DNA of 64,000 nucleotides, from assembly GCA_963575745.1 (NCBI GenBank), contig CAUYUJ010008113.1:538661-602660 (forward strand), read 5' to 3'. The translations under genes were made by a program, and so were the position numbers. The notes beneath the pieces are model-generated. The model saw only the letters and a list, made by a program, of their open reading frames with translations, made no database searches and had not been told where the DNA came from. The stretch's first letter is position 1; the number at the start of each line of letters is the position of its first letter. This DNA is from Prorocentrum cordatum. Lineage: Eukaryota > Sar > Dinophyceae > Prorocentrales > Prorocentraceae. Positions 22,831-34,864 of this stretch are shown piece by piece.

Positions 22831-23302
22831 GTCCATCGGATGCCCCGCCACGATCGCGCGCGGAATGTCAGGGCTCAGCGAGACAAGGTCACACGCAGGC
22901 TACATCCGATCACCAAGGAATCTGAATTCGATGCGGGTTGGACTTCGCTCCGAAGTAACTTGCCAGCCCCCGTGGACCACGCGACCCAGGCACAACAACT
23001 TGGAGTTCGCCCCTCCCCGTAAGGGCTCTCACGTAACGCTGGGCGGTGTTGGCACACATCGCTGTCGCGTCGACGGAGGAGAAGGGCGACGAGGAGGAGG
23101 AGGAGACGGAGGAGGAGGTTGCGGAGGAGGAGGACGCTAATAATTAGGGATGCGGATAGTGAGTGAATTGAACGAGAGACGATGACGGGTTGACGACGCC
23201 AAGGAACGGCATCAGGAAGATGACGAGATGCCAGGACGGGCTGGTCATGTTTTATTTTCTGCGCGCATGCCAGCCTGCGCAACTCGACTCTGCGCGCCGA
23301 TG

Positions 23303-25251
23303 TCACAAGATGTCGAGAAACCCAACTGGGATGCACGGCGTTGCTGGCACACTCGGCAGCTGCTCACGTGGCGCCTCCGCGCCTTGGACGGCCTGGTTCG
23401 CGGGTGGAGCAGATGCCGAACTTGCTGGTCCACCAGCAGCTGCTGGCTCCGCCGTCGATGGGGGCCTCGACGCCGATGGGCCCGCTGCGTCTGACGTAGC
23501 AGGCCCCTTGCACACGGGCCCCTCCTTCTCGCCGTCGCTCTGCGCTGCAGCTGGCCGCTTCATCGGGGCCGCCTTCGCCAGCTTCTTCGCGCCCCCCCTG
23601 CCGCGCCCAAGCCGAATCTTCTCGGCCTCCAGCGCGGGCATCTCCATCCCGCCCTGGTAGCTCCGGGCGAGGTGCTGCGTCGTCTTGACGGCCTCGTCTG
23701 TGTCAGCGTACCCCGAAAGGGCGACGACCTGCGACAGCTTCGAGTCCTTCGTTGACCAGAGGGTGAGCCAGACCTGATCGTGTTTCCTCGTGAACTTGAG
23801 CTCCAGTTTGGCCCCGTTCTTCTCGCCCTCCCAGAGCGCGGGCTCGGCCTCCCTGCCCGACGGCGCCGATGCTGGGCAGAGTGACGCAGGGATGATATGC
23901 GCCATGCCGTCGGTCCACGCTGCAATCTGAGCTCCGTCCACCGTCTTGGTCACGGCGAACTCCTTCGGTCTCTTGGGCTCGGCCACGCTCGATCGCCACG
24001 CAGCCTGGCAGCGCGACCATTACGATCGCATGTGTATATGTATGCATGTATGTATGTAGGTAGGTAGGTAGGTAGGTAGGTCGGCAGGTAGGTAGGTGGG
24101 TAGGTCTATCTGCCTGTCTGTCTGTCTGTCTGTCGGTCGGTCGGTCGGTCTGTCTGTGTGTATGTGTGTATGTATGTATGTATGTGTGTGTGTATGTATG
24201 TATGTGTGGATGTAGGTATATATGTGTGTCTGTATGTATGTATGCATGCATGCATGCATGTAGGCATGCAGGCATGCAGGTAGGTAGGTAGGTAGGTATA
24301 TATATATATATAGCGAACCACTGACCGACACGATCATGTGCAGTAGCACGACATCATAAGACCTATCGATCGATCGCCCGCGATGGCGTCCTTCGATCGA
24401 TTGCAATGCCTGCCGCCGATCGGTCGGACATCGTTCGATGCGATCGGTCGGCGGTCGGCTTTGCGACCGATCGAAGGGCGACATCGCATTTGTCGTAGTG
24501 CCATGTGTGCCTTCAGCTCAGTGTTCCAGCCGACCTTCCAGCCTCCGTCGATCTCGGTACTATTAGCAGGGAGCTCACGCATGGGAGATGCTGCTGGCGC
24601 GGCCGCCGATGCTGCTGGGGATGCGGATGGCTTGATCTGCGCCGGTGCGGCTGCGGCTGCAATCTCCTGGTCATCGGACACGACCTCGTCCTCAACGTGC
24701 TCTCCCTCCTCCTCGCCATCCTCAGCCTCTTGATCATCACCGTCGGCGTCGGCGTCTCCATCTGCAGTATAGGTCAGGGTGTCCTGCGCCTGCTGCCCGA
24801 GGAATATGTTTGTCCATTTTGGTACTTGGACCTTCCGAGCTGCATTTGCCACATGACGCAACATGCAGTGGAGCGAGTCGCACGTAGTATCGGCCCACGA
24901 AGTTTGTTCATCTGCCAATTTCCATTTCTGCTCCTTCTCCTCCGCTAGATTGACTAAGAGCTTCCTCAGTAAACTTTTGGCAAGGATGACTGTCGTGATG
25001 CTCCTCAACGTGTTGAGCAACGGCGCCAATGTCGTCAGAGCGTCCTCACATTGCTCTGGCCGGCATGTGTCGATCGTCGTCGGGTCCGTGATCCCAGCGA
25101 CCAATGCGAGGTAGAGCATCCGCCCCAGCGAACATGGGATGTCCTTGGTCGACGTCCCAGCAGGGCGCCCCCCGCTGAAAATGGCTGCGGACAATGGGCT
25201 ACGCACATTGGAAACGACGTTTAGGGTGGTGGTGCTGATGAGCATGGTCAT
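23303..25251 (-). CDS. Two-exon hypothetical gene with GC-AG intron
   Basis: Exon 1 (25251-24511) reads SLGRMLYLALVAGITD, TLAPLLNTLRSITTVILAK, DEQTSWADTTCDSLHCML, an acidic stretch, and GGWKVGWNTELK. Exon 2 (24004-23303) reads AAWRSSVAEPKRPKEFA, DGAQIAAWTDGMAHIIP, ELKFTRKHDQVWLTLW, then a Lys/Pro/Ala-rich tail. The intron 24510-24005 begins GC, ends AG, has AAG|G and CAG|G flanks, and both exons meet at codon boundaries. The join gives about 480 residues. The true 5' end is uncertain: the ATG at 25249 lies inside a GAT repeat, and an acceptor-like CAG lies near 25190. No enzyme motif is seen. The general look fits a dispersed dinoflagellate family. The stop codon ends at 23303. Confidence 0.5.
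24020..24316. repeat. GTAG/TATG/TCTG tetranucleotide cluster inside the intron
   Basis: Successive GTAG, TCTG, TCGG, TATG, GCAT and TA repeats. It makes up much of the inferred intron of the neighbouring gene. Confidence 0.9.
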
Positions 25252-25520
25252 GATGATGCTGATGCTGCTGATGATGATGGCGATCTGTACGACGATGGCG
25301 ATTGATGGTGCCGATCATGATGTTGATGGTGCTGATGACGATGAGGATGCTGCTTATGATGATGACGATGCTGATGGCGCCGCTGCTGCTGCTGATGATG
25401 CTGATTCTGAAAATGATGCACAGTTTGATGATGCTGATGATGGTGATGCGGATGATGATGCTGCGGGTGCTGATGATGTTGATGGTAATGATGATGCGGC
25501 CGGTGCTGTGTTGTCAACGT
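25230..25520. repeat. GAT/GCT trinucleotide-rich tract
   Basis: Imperfect GATGAT/GCTGAT repeats, giving Asp/Met/His-rich shadows. It lies upstream of exon 1 of the minus-strand gene. Confidence 0.85.
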
Positions 25521-25744
25521 CAGTGATGTTGATTGTGCCCATGCTGGTGATGTCGGTGATGTTGTGCCATCGGTTACGATGAAGCATATGACGATCGTGA
25601 CTTTGACTGTCTGGGGCGGTGGTTTGGCCGTGGCCACGCCTGAGTAACCGATACCACCGTGTGAGCGATCGCGATGCCGAGGATACCGAGGGTTACCAAC
25701 TGCGACGATGGTTACGAGATGAGTGTCGCTGTATGGTAACATGA

Positions 25745-25960
25745 TGCATTGACTTTGCATTGACCTGGCATTGACCTGACATTGACCTGGAATTGACTTG
25801 GCATTGACCTAGCATTGATCTGGCATTGACCTGGCATTGACCTGGCATTGACCTAGCATTGACCTAGCATTGACCTGGCATTGCGTTGACCTGGTATAGC
25901 ATTGACCTAGCATTGACTTTGCATTGGCCTTGCATTGACCTTGCATTGACCTTGCGATTA
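25745..25960. repeat. 11-bp minisatellite, locus 4
   Basis: About 19 tandem units of CATTGACCTGG, CATTGACCTAG and CATTGACCTTG types. It is the longest clean array of the family here. Confidence 0.92.
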
Positions 25961-26414
25961 CGCGAGATCGATTGTGATCACACCGCTGACTACGACATCG
26001 AGGCACCCCGCTGGTCCGCGAGAGAACGAGCGAGAGAGAGGCTTGCCCCGCCCCCACCGTGCAGCCCGCTGGTGTCGGTGCTCCCGTAGTGTCTCCATCT
26101 GCTCCATGAGCCACCGCCTGTCGGCGGCGGGGTCTCATCCTCGGTTTCCTCTGTCCCGCTCGCCTGCATCGCCGTCCTCGGCCATTCTCCACTGCCCACC
26201 ACCTCCCGTCTCCTATGTCACCCCTGCTGTTCCACTCCGTTACACCTTCCCTCCTCCGCCGCCTCCTCCGTGCCATTTCCCACATGGCTATCCTTGGGTA
26301 TCCTCCCTCATCCGCCTCCCGTTGTCGTTCCGACTCGTGGTCGAGGTCGCTGTCGCCGTCGTCATCGCCGTCGTCGTCTCGGTCCTCATCACCCCCCATC
26401 CCCCTTCGTCATCA

Positions 26415-26600
26415 TCAGTCGTCGTGTTCGTCTATCTGGGCCGCCTTCTGGACAGCTGCGACTGAAGCTTCGCCCTGGATCATCTCTTTGCCGATGCCGC
26501 CCGCGCTGGCGAAGTGCTCACTCACCGCGTCGACCTTCAGCGACGGGATGCCGCCCTCCTCCTCCTCCTCCTCCTCTTCTTCCCCCTCGCAGTCTCCCAT
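26415..26600 (-). pseudogene. Conserved peptide shared by copies A and E
   Basis: A Glu-run followed by about 46 residues ending DEHDD and a stop. Copy E has the same frame with five conservative changes (A/V, A/T, I/V, AS/VA), more than expected from random drift without frame damage. It is probably the last exon of a repeat-borne gene; the function is unknown. Confidence 0.45.
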
Positions 26601-27569
26601 TCCCCGCCGCTTTCTCGCCTCTGCTGCGCGAGCCGGTGGCGAGGAGAGGGAGAGAGAAGCGGCACGGGGAAGCAGGGTCAGAGCGGCACCGAAGTGGCCG
26701 AGGCACCCTGGAGGCCACCAGGATGACCTTCAAAAAAGCCCAAGACGGCCCGCGGACCCGAGCTAAGGAGGAAGAGGAGGAGGAGGAGGAGGAGGCCCAC
26801 GTGTCCCACGAGATGGACAATGCGGCTGTCCTCTCTTCACCTCCGCCTCGGCCACCTCGCCATTCACATCCACTTTCGCCCTCCCAACCCTCCCCCCTTG
26901 CTTCTTCGTAGTCCAGCTCAACCTCCCCCTCCTCCTCTTCCTCCTCCTCCTTCTCACGCTCATCCTTATTCTTCTACTGTTATTACATATCATCATCTCC
27001 CCCTTCCACCTCCCCGCTCATGGTTCCTCCTCGTATGTCCTCAATCCTCCTATCCTATGCGTGGTTCACATTCCGTGGACTCGCGAGCCAGACGCGCTGT
27101 CTGCAGACGGGTCGCCCTGCTGCAGCCACGTCTGGTGGCGCGACCACGTCTCGGAGAACCGCTCGGTTATGGGCCGCTCCACGAACGAGAACCGCTCGAG
27201 GACTCCCGCTGCACGAACGGGCCCCCGTGCTGGATGCACTTGGCCGCGTGGCACGACGCCGCCCGCCAGCCCCCCTTGCCACCGCCGCACTTCCAGGCCA
27301 TCCGGTCCAGTGATATCATACGTGGGCTCTGGGCCCACGAGTGGTCGACCTTCGTGGTCCTGCTGTGGGACTCGGTGTACTTGCTGTACTTGGCCTCCGC
27401 CCACTCAGCACGGAACTGGCGTTGCGCCTCGCGGCCGACACAATTGCCGCACTTGTCGGTCGCACCGTCGATGTTCGACTTGATGCGCCGCTGCCAGACG
27501 CCCGCGATCGGGTTCCCCTGGCCCCCTTTTGTGCTGAAGTGGAAGCCTCTGCCCCAGGGATGAGGGCAG

Positions 27570-27712
27570 TGACCTTGCATTGACCTTGCATTGACCTTGC
27601 AGTGACAGTGCATTGACCCTGCAGTGACAGTGCATTGACCTTGCATTGACCTTGAATTGACCTTGCATTGACCTTGAATTGACCTTGCTAGCAAGGTCGA
27701 TGCAAGGTCAAT
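27570..27712. repeat. 11-bp minisatellite, locus 5, with palindromic end
   Basis: CATTGACCTTG units with AGTGACAGTG variants. They end in a perfect 18-bp palindrome at 27681-27698 (GACCTTGCTAGCAAGGTC), after which the array unit appears reversed (GCAAGGTCAATT). Confidence 0.92.
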
Positions 27713-27894
27713 TATCATTGATTGGCCCGCAGGCTCTATCGATGCTGCGCCCACGTGTATGCATCCTCCACCGTTCCTCCATTCCTCCTATACTTTCCCG
27801 CACCGTCACTCGTTAGCATCGCCATCGTCATCGCCCGTCGTAATCATCGTTCCCTTGCCAGGCTCGCGTGCTCAAACTGCTCGTGGTACCGTCT

Positions 27895-28150
27895 CATTAT
27901 CCGCATCATCATCAACATCATCAGCATCAGCATCATCTACATCTTCATCTTCATCTTCAGCTTCAGCTTCATCTTCAATTTCATCATCATCATCACCAGC
28001 ATCATCATCATCACCATCATCATCATCAGCATCACCACCATCATCATCATGGTCGTCATCATCGTCATCATCATCAGCGTGAGCATCATCACCATTATCA
28101 TCATCACCATCACCATCATCATCATCGTCACCCTCGTCATCGTCATCATA
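27895..28150. repeat. (ATC)n-rich tract
   Basis: Imperfect CATCAT/CATCAG repeats, giving His/Ser/Ile and Asp/Met shadows. It may be intronic sequence next to the exon at 28222. Confidence 0.9.
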
Positions 28151-28221
28151 TCTTCCGAACTCCACTCCACGCCACCATATGCTGGGTTCCTCCTCCTCCT
28201 CCTCCTGTTCCTCCTCCTCTT

Positions 28222-28825
28222 AAACCTCCCGTTTCCTCCAATATTGATGGGGCGGGTTTCGCAGAAGACGTCGGGCCTTCACGTCGGCCCACGTTGCCGC
28301 CTTCGCCTGCTCCTGCGCGCGCTCCTTCGGGCCGTCGGGCTCGGTGTCGATCTTCGCCTTGTCGACGTCGTCCTGCTTTGCCTTCATCAGCGACACGCGA
28401 GCGTCAGAGAATAACATTTTCTTGAGCTCCGAGCACACCTTGCTCTCGTCCACGCTCGCTGCCACGTCCGATACAGCGTTGCTCATCGCCATCGCATGCG
28501 CACGACGCTCAGCCATGGAGTCCAGCTTCGACGAGCAGTCGACGGTCTCATCACCGACCGTCTGAGGCATGGCGAGCGGCTCATCATCAGAAACTGCATG
28601 CTCGACCTGGGCGTCTGCTGCTGCGCTGCACTCCTGAGACGAGATGTAGCCGCCAACCAAGTTGCTGTCCGACGGGCGATCAGCGTCGCACCCACGCTCT
28701 CCGTGCTCAGGTTGGCGGCCAATCCGTTCAGGCGAAATGGCATCGCTGGCGGCAACTGCAACTGCTGGCGCACTGCGGGTGGTTCGCAGCGGGGAGCGAG
28801 GAACCTGAACCCACTCGATGGACAT
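28222..28825 (-). CDS. Probable exon of a hypothetical protein
   Basis: A 201-codon minus-strand frame from an ATG at 28825 to TAA. It has a balanced composition unlike the ATC repeats on both sides: SSKLDSMAERRAHAMAMS, SKVCSELKKMLFSDARVSLM, KAATWADVKARRLLRN. The C-terminal half is likely helical and charged. Possible splice signals are an acceptor TTCAG|GTTCC near 28810 and a donor GGGAG|GT near 28225, so it may be an internal exon. It could belong to the gene at 23.3-25.3 kb with repeat A in the intron between, but nothing proves this. No domain recognised. Confidence 0.4.
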
Positions 28826-28837
28826 GGCTATGGCATC

Positions 28838-29075
28838 ATCATCTTTATCTTCGTTAGCATCGTTATCTTTATTTTCATCATCATCACCGCCACCATCACC
28901 ACAATGATATCATCAGCGCCATCACCAGCTGCATGACGACCAACATCATCAGCATCAGCATCGCCAACATCATTGTCATCATCAGCATCAGCATCATCAT
29001 CACCATCATCAACAACATCATCACCAGTAGCACCGTTAGCATTGCCATCAGCACCGTCATCATCAGCACCATATC
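28838..29075. repeat. (ATC)n-rich tract
   Basis: Imperfect ATCATC/AGCATC repeats of the same composition as 27895-28150, on the other side of the putative exon. Confidence 0.9.
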
Positions 29076-29079
29076 TCAC

Positions 29080-29975
29080 CCCCCCTCCGATCTTGCTAGC
29101 CCATCCCACCTCCCCCTTTCTCCTCGGCCCTCTACTCTCGCACCATCCCTTTCCCTCACCCTGCCGCCCTTCCTCTCGTCTTCATGCTATGTTTCATCGC
29201 CGATCGTCCTCTGCTGACAACGATCGGGCACCAGCAGCATTGCGGAAGAGGAGAAGGAAGAGGCGATGAAAAAGGGAATCTACATATACACTCGTGTGTG
29301 TGTATATATATATGTATGGTCTACGTATATGAAAAATATACATGTCGGGCCCGTAAGCTAGCTTATATGCGACGCGGACGCTTTCCCTGTCATGACGGTT
29401 ACGCGCACGCCTACAAAAAACAGGTTGCGTAACACATCTACGTAATCGCAACATACAAAATAACCGCTGGCGGTTAAACATAAAAGCCAAGAAACTGGCA
29501 GATAAAAAAAAGCGCCAACGAACCATATTAGGGCACGAACTAACTTCCAAACGCGCGCGCGTAGGTCGATCGACGAGGCGCTATTGGACGCGCCATCCAG
29601 CCGACCATTATAATCGGGTCTTCGCAACCTCTGGGGCCCTCAGATTCCGAGCAGTTCGCAGCCATGACGACGCGCGTTGCCAGGTGCCCGCCGCCGGGCA
29701 CCAACTGGACTCAACGGCCCAGGCACTGGCGACAGGGCGCGGGCCAGGAGCCGCGGCCACTGGGCAGCGGGGCACGGGCCACGGGCAACAGCCCACGGGC
29801 CATGAGCAACGGGCCGCGCGCCATGGGCCACGAAGCGAACCAGGTGCCACGGGAACGAGGTGGCATCCCGGGAGGGGGGGTGGAGCGACAGGAGGGGGGG
29901 GGGGCAGCATGGGAAGGCGCGATGGGCGCGAGGGAGAGGGGGGAACTGAAAAATGCGCACGTGCGTCGGTGAACC
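29080..29975. other. No recognised gene; GGGCCACGGGC mini-repeats
   Basis: A small TATA tract lies near 29300. GGGC(C/A)ACGGGC-type repeats lie at about 29740-29850. No supported gene. Confidence 0.5.
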
Positions 29976-29979
29976 GCGT

Positions 29980-30390
29980 GACCTGGCCATGTGTTTTCGC
30001 AGAACTCATGCCCGCGCGAATCCCATGGGGATGTTGATGCGTTTTGATTGTGACTCTGGGGTGCAGGAAGGACTTCTAGACCCCTGGCATGTGTTCTCGC
30101 AGAACTCCTGGCCAGTGCCAGGTTCTCTCGGTAAACTCGCGTCCGTGCCATGTAGTTTCTGGGAATGTCATGGCCAGCGCCATGTGTTCTCTCGGAACCC
30201 ATGGTCGTTGCCATGTGTTCCCGGCAAACTAGTGTCGTGCCATTGGTTACTTGGGATTTCATGGCCAGTGCCATGCGTTCTCTCGGAACTCATGGCCGTG
30301 GCCATTTGGTCCCGGCATACTCGCGTCCGCGCCGTGGCCCCCGTGGGAATGCCATGGCCAGCGCCGTGCGTTCTCCCGGAACTCGAGGCG
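29980..30390. repeat. Diverged tandem repeat of about 90 bp
   Basis: Blocks beginning CATGGCCAGCGCCATG and followed by CGTTCTCTCGGAACTC recur at about 30169, 30259 and 30353, with an earlier weaker unit near 30087 and half-units in between. Minus-strand frames read RTHGAGHGIP-type repeats. It is not recognised as a gene. Confidence 0.7.
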
Positions 30391-30889
30391 AACGAGCGGA
30401 CTGAACGCCACAATTTGGCACCGCAGGGTTTTCGCGATCGGCCCCGTCGCAAATGCGCCGCGGCGCCGAGGGCCGCGGCATCGCGGGGGCGCGCGGTCAC
30501 GGGCTAGAATGCCGAGAAATCACGGGCCGCCACGGGACCACGAAGCCACGAGCCACGGGGCGCTCGGAGCCACGGTGCAACGGAACGCAAGGACAACGAA
30601 CATTTGCAACGCGGTAAGTCCGCACTGAGCCATCGGTGAAATGTGCCCGCCGACTGCGCGGGCGCGACGATCTTAAACAGCGGCTGCAAACAAACGCTCT
30701 GGTTGTTAAGTCTCGAAATTCTCCACGCACTGAATCACGACGCGCCCCCCCCCCCCCCATCTCGGGTTGGGCGAAAGGGGGAGATGGCAACTGGGTGGTT
30801 TGAGAATCAGCGCGCGAGAATGCATCGAGGAATGGGCCTCTCGGCGGGGCCGAAACCAGCTGCATGCAGCAAATGTCCTAATCCCTCCT

Positions 30890-32098
30890 GTCCCAATCCC
30901 CCCTTTGTCCTCGCGCCCTTCTTGGCCGCTCCCGATTGTCCTGGGGGTCTTCCAGGAGATCCCGCAAGCGTCGCGAGGTTGTCGCCACTGTTCCTCGTAG
31001 GGCCATGCGACCCCAGCCTTCTTGCACTTGATGCCGGTGCTCAGCGAAGGGCGTTCCAGCCGGGCTGCGGCATCACCCGCCGCGATGATCAGGTGGCGCG
31101 GCGCTTTGTCGGCTCCCTTCGCGCGCAACTGCGCGAGGAACTCGTTTTCCATGGGCGCGGTGGTCGCGGGCCCCCAGAGCTCCGGCACGACGCCTTCGCC
31201 CGCCGCAGCTGGGCCTGACGCCTTCGCCGGGCAGTGCCATCCGAATAATCGCCCAACCCACCTGAGCGGCGCGCGCAGTAGCAGGTCGAGGGCTGAGGCG
31301 ATAGACTGGAGCCCGTGCCCGAGGCCAATCACCAGCGCCGCGATGAGACCCGCGAAGGTCGTCCAGCGCAGCACCGGCCACCCCGCGCCGACGGCCGCGC
31401 AGCCCAGCGCGTCGAGGCCGCTCCCGATGACCCCGCCGCCGCTCCAGGCGATGTCGGCCCACTTGAGCTCCGTCTCAGGCAGGTCCATGAACCGCCCGCC
31501 CAGCCAGCCTCCGACCTTCGCGCCACCGCAGCCGAACCGACCGCGGGAGGGCCCCTCCTCGTCCTCAGTCTCCTCCTGGGACGGCGCGGGGGGTGGGCCA
31601 GCGCCTCGCGGCGTGCCCTTGGCCGGTGGCTCTCGGCCCCAGACTGTGACCCACCCAGGCCCAGGCTGGGCCCCTCCTCCTCCTGGCAGCGCCCAACCCC
31701 TCCACGCTGGATCCTGGCGCCTGCGGACTCCGCGGGCGGGGCGGCGGAGCGGGCGGCTGCCGCCCCTTGCCGCCCGCGGCTGCGCCGGGCGGCGGCGCGC
31801 GGGCGACTGCCCGCCCCGTGTTTCCAGACGGCCCTGGTGGCCCAGTCTGGGGGGATGAGTGGCGCTGTGGCTCCCCCTTCGCCACCGCCAGGCCGCGGCG
31901 CCGCTGGTCGTCCTCCAGTGCCCGCAGCAGAGGAGGGCGCGCTGCTCCTCCCAACCCGGCTGCCCACGTCATGTCCGCGGGCTCGTCTGCACCGCGCGGC
32001 GTCAGCGGCGCGGCGGGCGTGGCGGGTGCCCTCCACCGCCGACCGATCTCAACCGCCACGACGGCCCCGGTGAGGATGGGGAAGAAGGCCATCATCAA
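30890..32098 (-). pseudogene. N-terminus of a decayed dinoflagellate retroelement-like ORF
   Basis: The minus strand opens with MMMAFFPILTGAVVAVEIG (signal-anchor-like) at 32098. A second frame from 31488 reads KWADIAWSGGGVIGSGLDA, GWPVLRWTTFAGLIAALVIG, LLRAPLRWVGRLFGW, ELWGPATTAPMENEFLAQLR, PRHLIIAAGDAAARLERPS and KKAGVAWPYEEQWRQPRDA. The hydrophobic and amphipathic start, followed by a LWGPAT-type block and LERPSL, is a pattern I remember from abundant repeat-borne proteins in dinoflagellates; this is not verified. The two parts are in different frames, and downstream motifs are missing, so the copy is truncated and broken. Confidence 0.5.
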
Positions 32099-32574
32099 TG
32101 TGCCGCCTCGCCCGTCCTGGAACCGCGCCTATCTTTTGACCTCCTCCTCCTCCCTGGGCTGGAACCTCTGGCGCGCCGCCACGCCCGGGCAGTTGACCTC
32201 GGGCGCGCGGCCGAGGCCCCTCCAGCGTCAGCCTCCGGGGCCCCGGCCAGCGGCCGCCCGCGACGCCCTCTGGCGTCCGGGCCGCCACCCTGCCTGCGCT
32301 GGGCCGACGCCGCAGGCGGCTCCGCTATCACCTTGCGCGGCCCCCGCCTCCCGAGCGCACGGAGCCTCGGACTCAAAGGGCCCGAGAAAAAACTTGAGCC
32401 CAAGTGGGCCGCGGAGATCCCCCTTCCCCAGGCACCCCGCAACAATACCATACGTTTTAAGCTACGCGCGAACTGCCACTTGGCGCTCTTCCACTTCGGC
32501 CTCCAGGGGCCGTGTTCGGGCCCCAGGGCCATCGCAAGGGGATCCTGGACGGAAAACTACCCCCAGGAGAAGGG

Positions 32575-32815
32575 GATGAAGAAGGAGGAGGAGGAGGAGG
32601 AGGAGGAGGAGGAGGAGGCACGAGCAGGAGGAGGGGAGGAGGAGGAGGAGGAGGAGGAGGAGGAGGAGGAGGAGGAGGAGGAGCAGGAGGAGGGAGGAGG
32701 AGGAGGAGGAGGAGGAGGAGGAGGAGGAGGAGGAGGAGGAGGAGGAGGAAGGGAGGAGGAAGAGGAGGGGGAGCAGGAGGAGGAGGAGGAGGAGGAGGAG
32801 GTGGAGGAGGACAAG
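32575..32815. repeat. (GGA)n tract
   Basis: About 240 bp of GGA repeats with few interruptions. It gives Glu/Gly/Arg shadows on + and Ser/Leu shadows on the minus strand. Confidence 0.95.
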
Positions 32816-32819
32816 GGGA

Positions 32820-34860
32820 TCCTGAACGGAGATCCTGGAAGGAGATCCTGGAAGATCGTTCCCGCCTGGCGGGAGACTGCGGGACGGGGAAAACAAGTGG
32901 AAGGCTGGGGGTGCAGGCACGAGCGGGCGAGGAGACAGAGGAAGCCGGCGCGGAGAGGAATCAGGAGGGGTTGCCCCCCCTTCCTTCCTGCCCTTTCCCC
33001 TTGTCTCCCTTCCGCTCCCCCCCCTGCTTCCCCTCCCCCTCTTCCCCCCCTCCTCCCACTCCCTCCTCTCCTCTCCGCTCCCCCTCCACACTCCCTCGCC
33101 CCCACTGCGGAGCGATGAAGTCGCGGATGCCCTTCTCCCCTTTCACCCCACTCCCCTCACAACCGTCCCTCCCCTTCGATCCTCTCTACAATGATTGACT
33201 GTGAACATCGCTCCCCGCTCTCCCCTGACGACTCTCCTTCAAGCTGACAGCGCCCATGCCCTTCCGCCTGATTCATCCTGGTCGTCCTCATTCCCCTCGC
33301 CCCTCCCGCTCTTCCCTCCCTCCAGCCTCTCGCGTTTCCCTCGACCTCCCACTCCTGCTCTTCTTCCCAGGGTTTCGAGGCCTCCACAACACGTTGTTCG
33401 TTTCGTGCACGACGCCGTTCGATTCCGAAGCACTCGCAGACATGAACAATAGTGAAGGTCTAGGCTTGGCGCGACAGTTTCGAACCAAGACGGACGCCTG
33501 CCGCAAGCACGCACTCGGGACGGAGCCAGCCGAAATCGAAAAATGGAACGTCCAGTCTGGCTGAGAAGAATCACGCCACGCTACCTAGGTGGAGCTGGCC
33601 GCGACGCTCCGAGAACTCTGAGCGGAGATCCCCTCGGAAGAATCTCAGAACCAACCAGCAGAGTAAGAGAGTGCTGGGGGCTGCCAGCTCCAGGAGCGCA
33701 GGCCGGGGCGGAGAAGAGAAGCGGCCGCGTGCTGAGGCAAGGCTTGGGCCGGGCGGAACTCGGGCACGAGAAAGCGGGCCCATCTCCGTCCCAGAAGGCT
33801 AACCAGGGCGGGGGGGGCAATGCACGAGCCCACCACTAGAAACCGAAAACCCTGCACACACATAAACTCTTGGAACTCCGCGCGGACCTCTCGGATCGGC
33901 GATGGGCAACCACTCGTGCCTGGCGCTCGGAGCGCGCCAGGGGCGGAGACGGAGCGAGCGCGGAACTCTGGAAATTTATGCTTGTGCAATTCTTGAACAC
34001 TCGAGCCGCACACTTCGGAGGAGGGCTGAGGATAACGGAGGGGGGAGGGGGGGGAAAGAGCCAATCTGGAACGCCGACAGGCCCACCCTGGGCGTTGAGC
34101 TAGTACGTAGGCCTCTTTCGGCTAGCCCTGTCACGAGGTCTTGTGCGCTAGTGCTGGGCACATGGTGGGCGATCAAGCCTGGCGTCGGTGCATCGTTTCG
34201 GCTTCTCCAAGCATTTATCACAGTCTCCCTCCTCCCTCCTCTATCGACTCCTTCGTCCATGAGCAACAGAAGTCCACACAGCGCATGCAAGCGGAATCTG
34301 GAGGAAACAGCAGAGACACCATCGAGAGCCGCAGGCCCCAACCTTCCCGCCACCCTCGACGGCTGCCTGTCATTGTCCTTGGCGGTGACCCCTTCAAAAT
34401 TTGTTCCCGACCCCTCTCGTCGCCATCTGAGCGCCGAAATGAAACGGCTCCTACGTGCAACACATAGCGACCTTGCGCCAGCGGAATGCCAGCGCATCAC
34501 AACGCGTGAAGAAGAGGGCGCTCACGCGCGGCCTTGCGCGGCAGGCTTCTGCGCGAATGTCCTGCTGCATATAGTTGCGCATGTAGTATATTCATGTGTG
34601 TATATTTATGTATGCATATATATACATATATATATATATATATGTGCTCGCCCCCCCCACATGATCATACACATTATCCTTTCATCTCTCCGGTGTTCCT
34701 CGCCTTTCCCTCATCATGCTCTTCTCCATGATGTGTTGATGCGCTGGCAGTCGAAACCCATTTGATTGCAATCCAAACGGATGCAGCTCAATGGATTGCA
34801 ACCCATTTCTATTCCTCAACCTCTGCATCCAATTTCTGCGTCCTCCTCATGTTCCTGATG
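32820..34860. other. No recognised gene
   Basis: A pyrimidine-rich stretch (32985-33110) is followed by unique GC-moderate sequence with short open frames on both strands. A (TA)n patch lies at 34612-34645. Translations such as NNSEGLGLARQFRTKTDAC (33441 on, +) look slightly protein-like but match nothing I know. Confidence 0.4.
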
Positions 34861-34864
34861 TCCC

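Larger units (their letters stand above)
26215..27770. repeat. Dispersed repeat copy A (minus-strand coding remnants)
   Basis: The interval 26560-27770 is repeated at 60450-61664 (copy B), and 26250-26555 is repeated at 44165-44470 (copy E), with most bases identical. Minus-strand coding traces are shared: PSLKVDAVSEHFASAGG...KAAQIDEHDD then stop (26555-26418), and RQFRAEWAEAKY, RMISLDRMAWKCGGGK, CIQHGGPFVQ (27430-27180). The latter then shifts frame into ERFSFVERPITERFSETW. The shift is present in both A and B, so they descend from an already broken copy. The family resembles dispersed dinoflagellate hypothetical proteins with an A-W-x-C...GGP block. The 11-bp minisatellite locus 5 lies at its right end. 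Confidence 0.75.

Noticed and set aside
24809-24822. Third spliced-leader match (CCATTTTGG)
   Set aside because: Only nine bases match and the flanks do not fit.
25139-25582. Asp/Ala-rich + frame of 147 codons
   Set aside because: Product of the GAT/GCT repeat tract.
31859-33118. 419-codon + frame with a long Glu run
   Set aside because: Antisense shadow of the retroelement remnant followed by the GGA tract.
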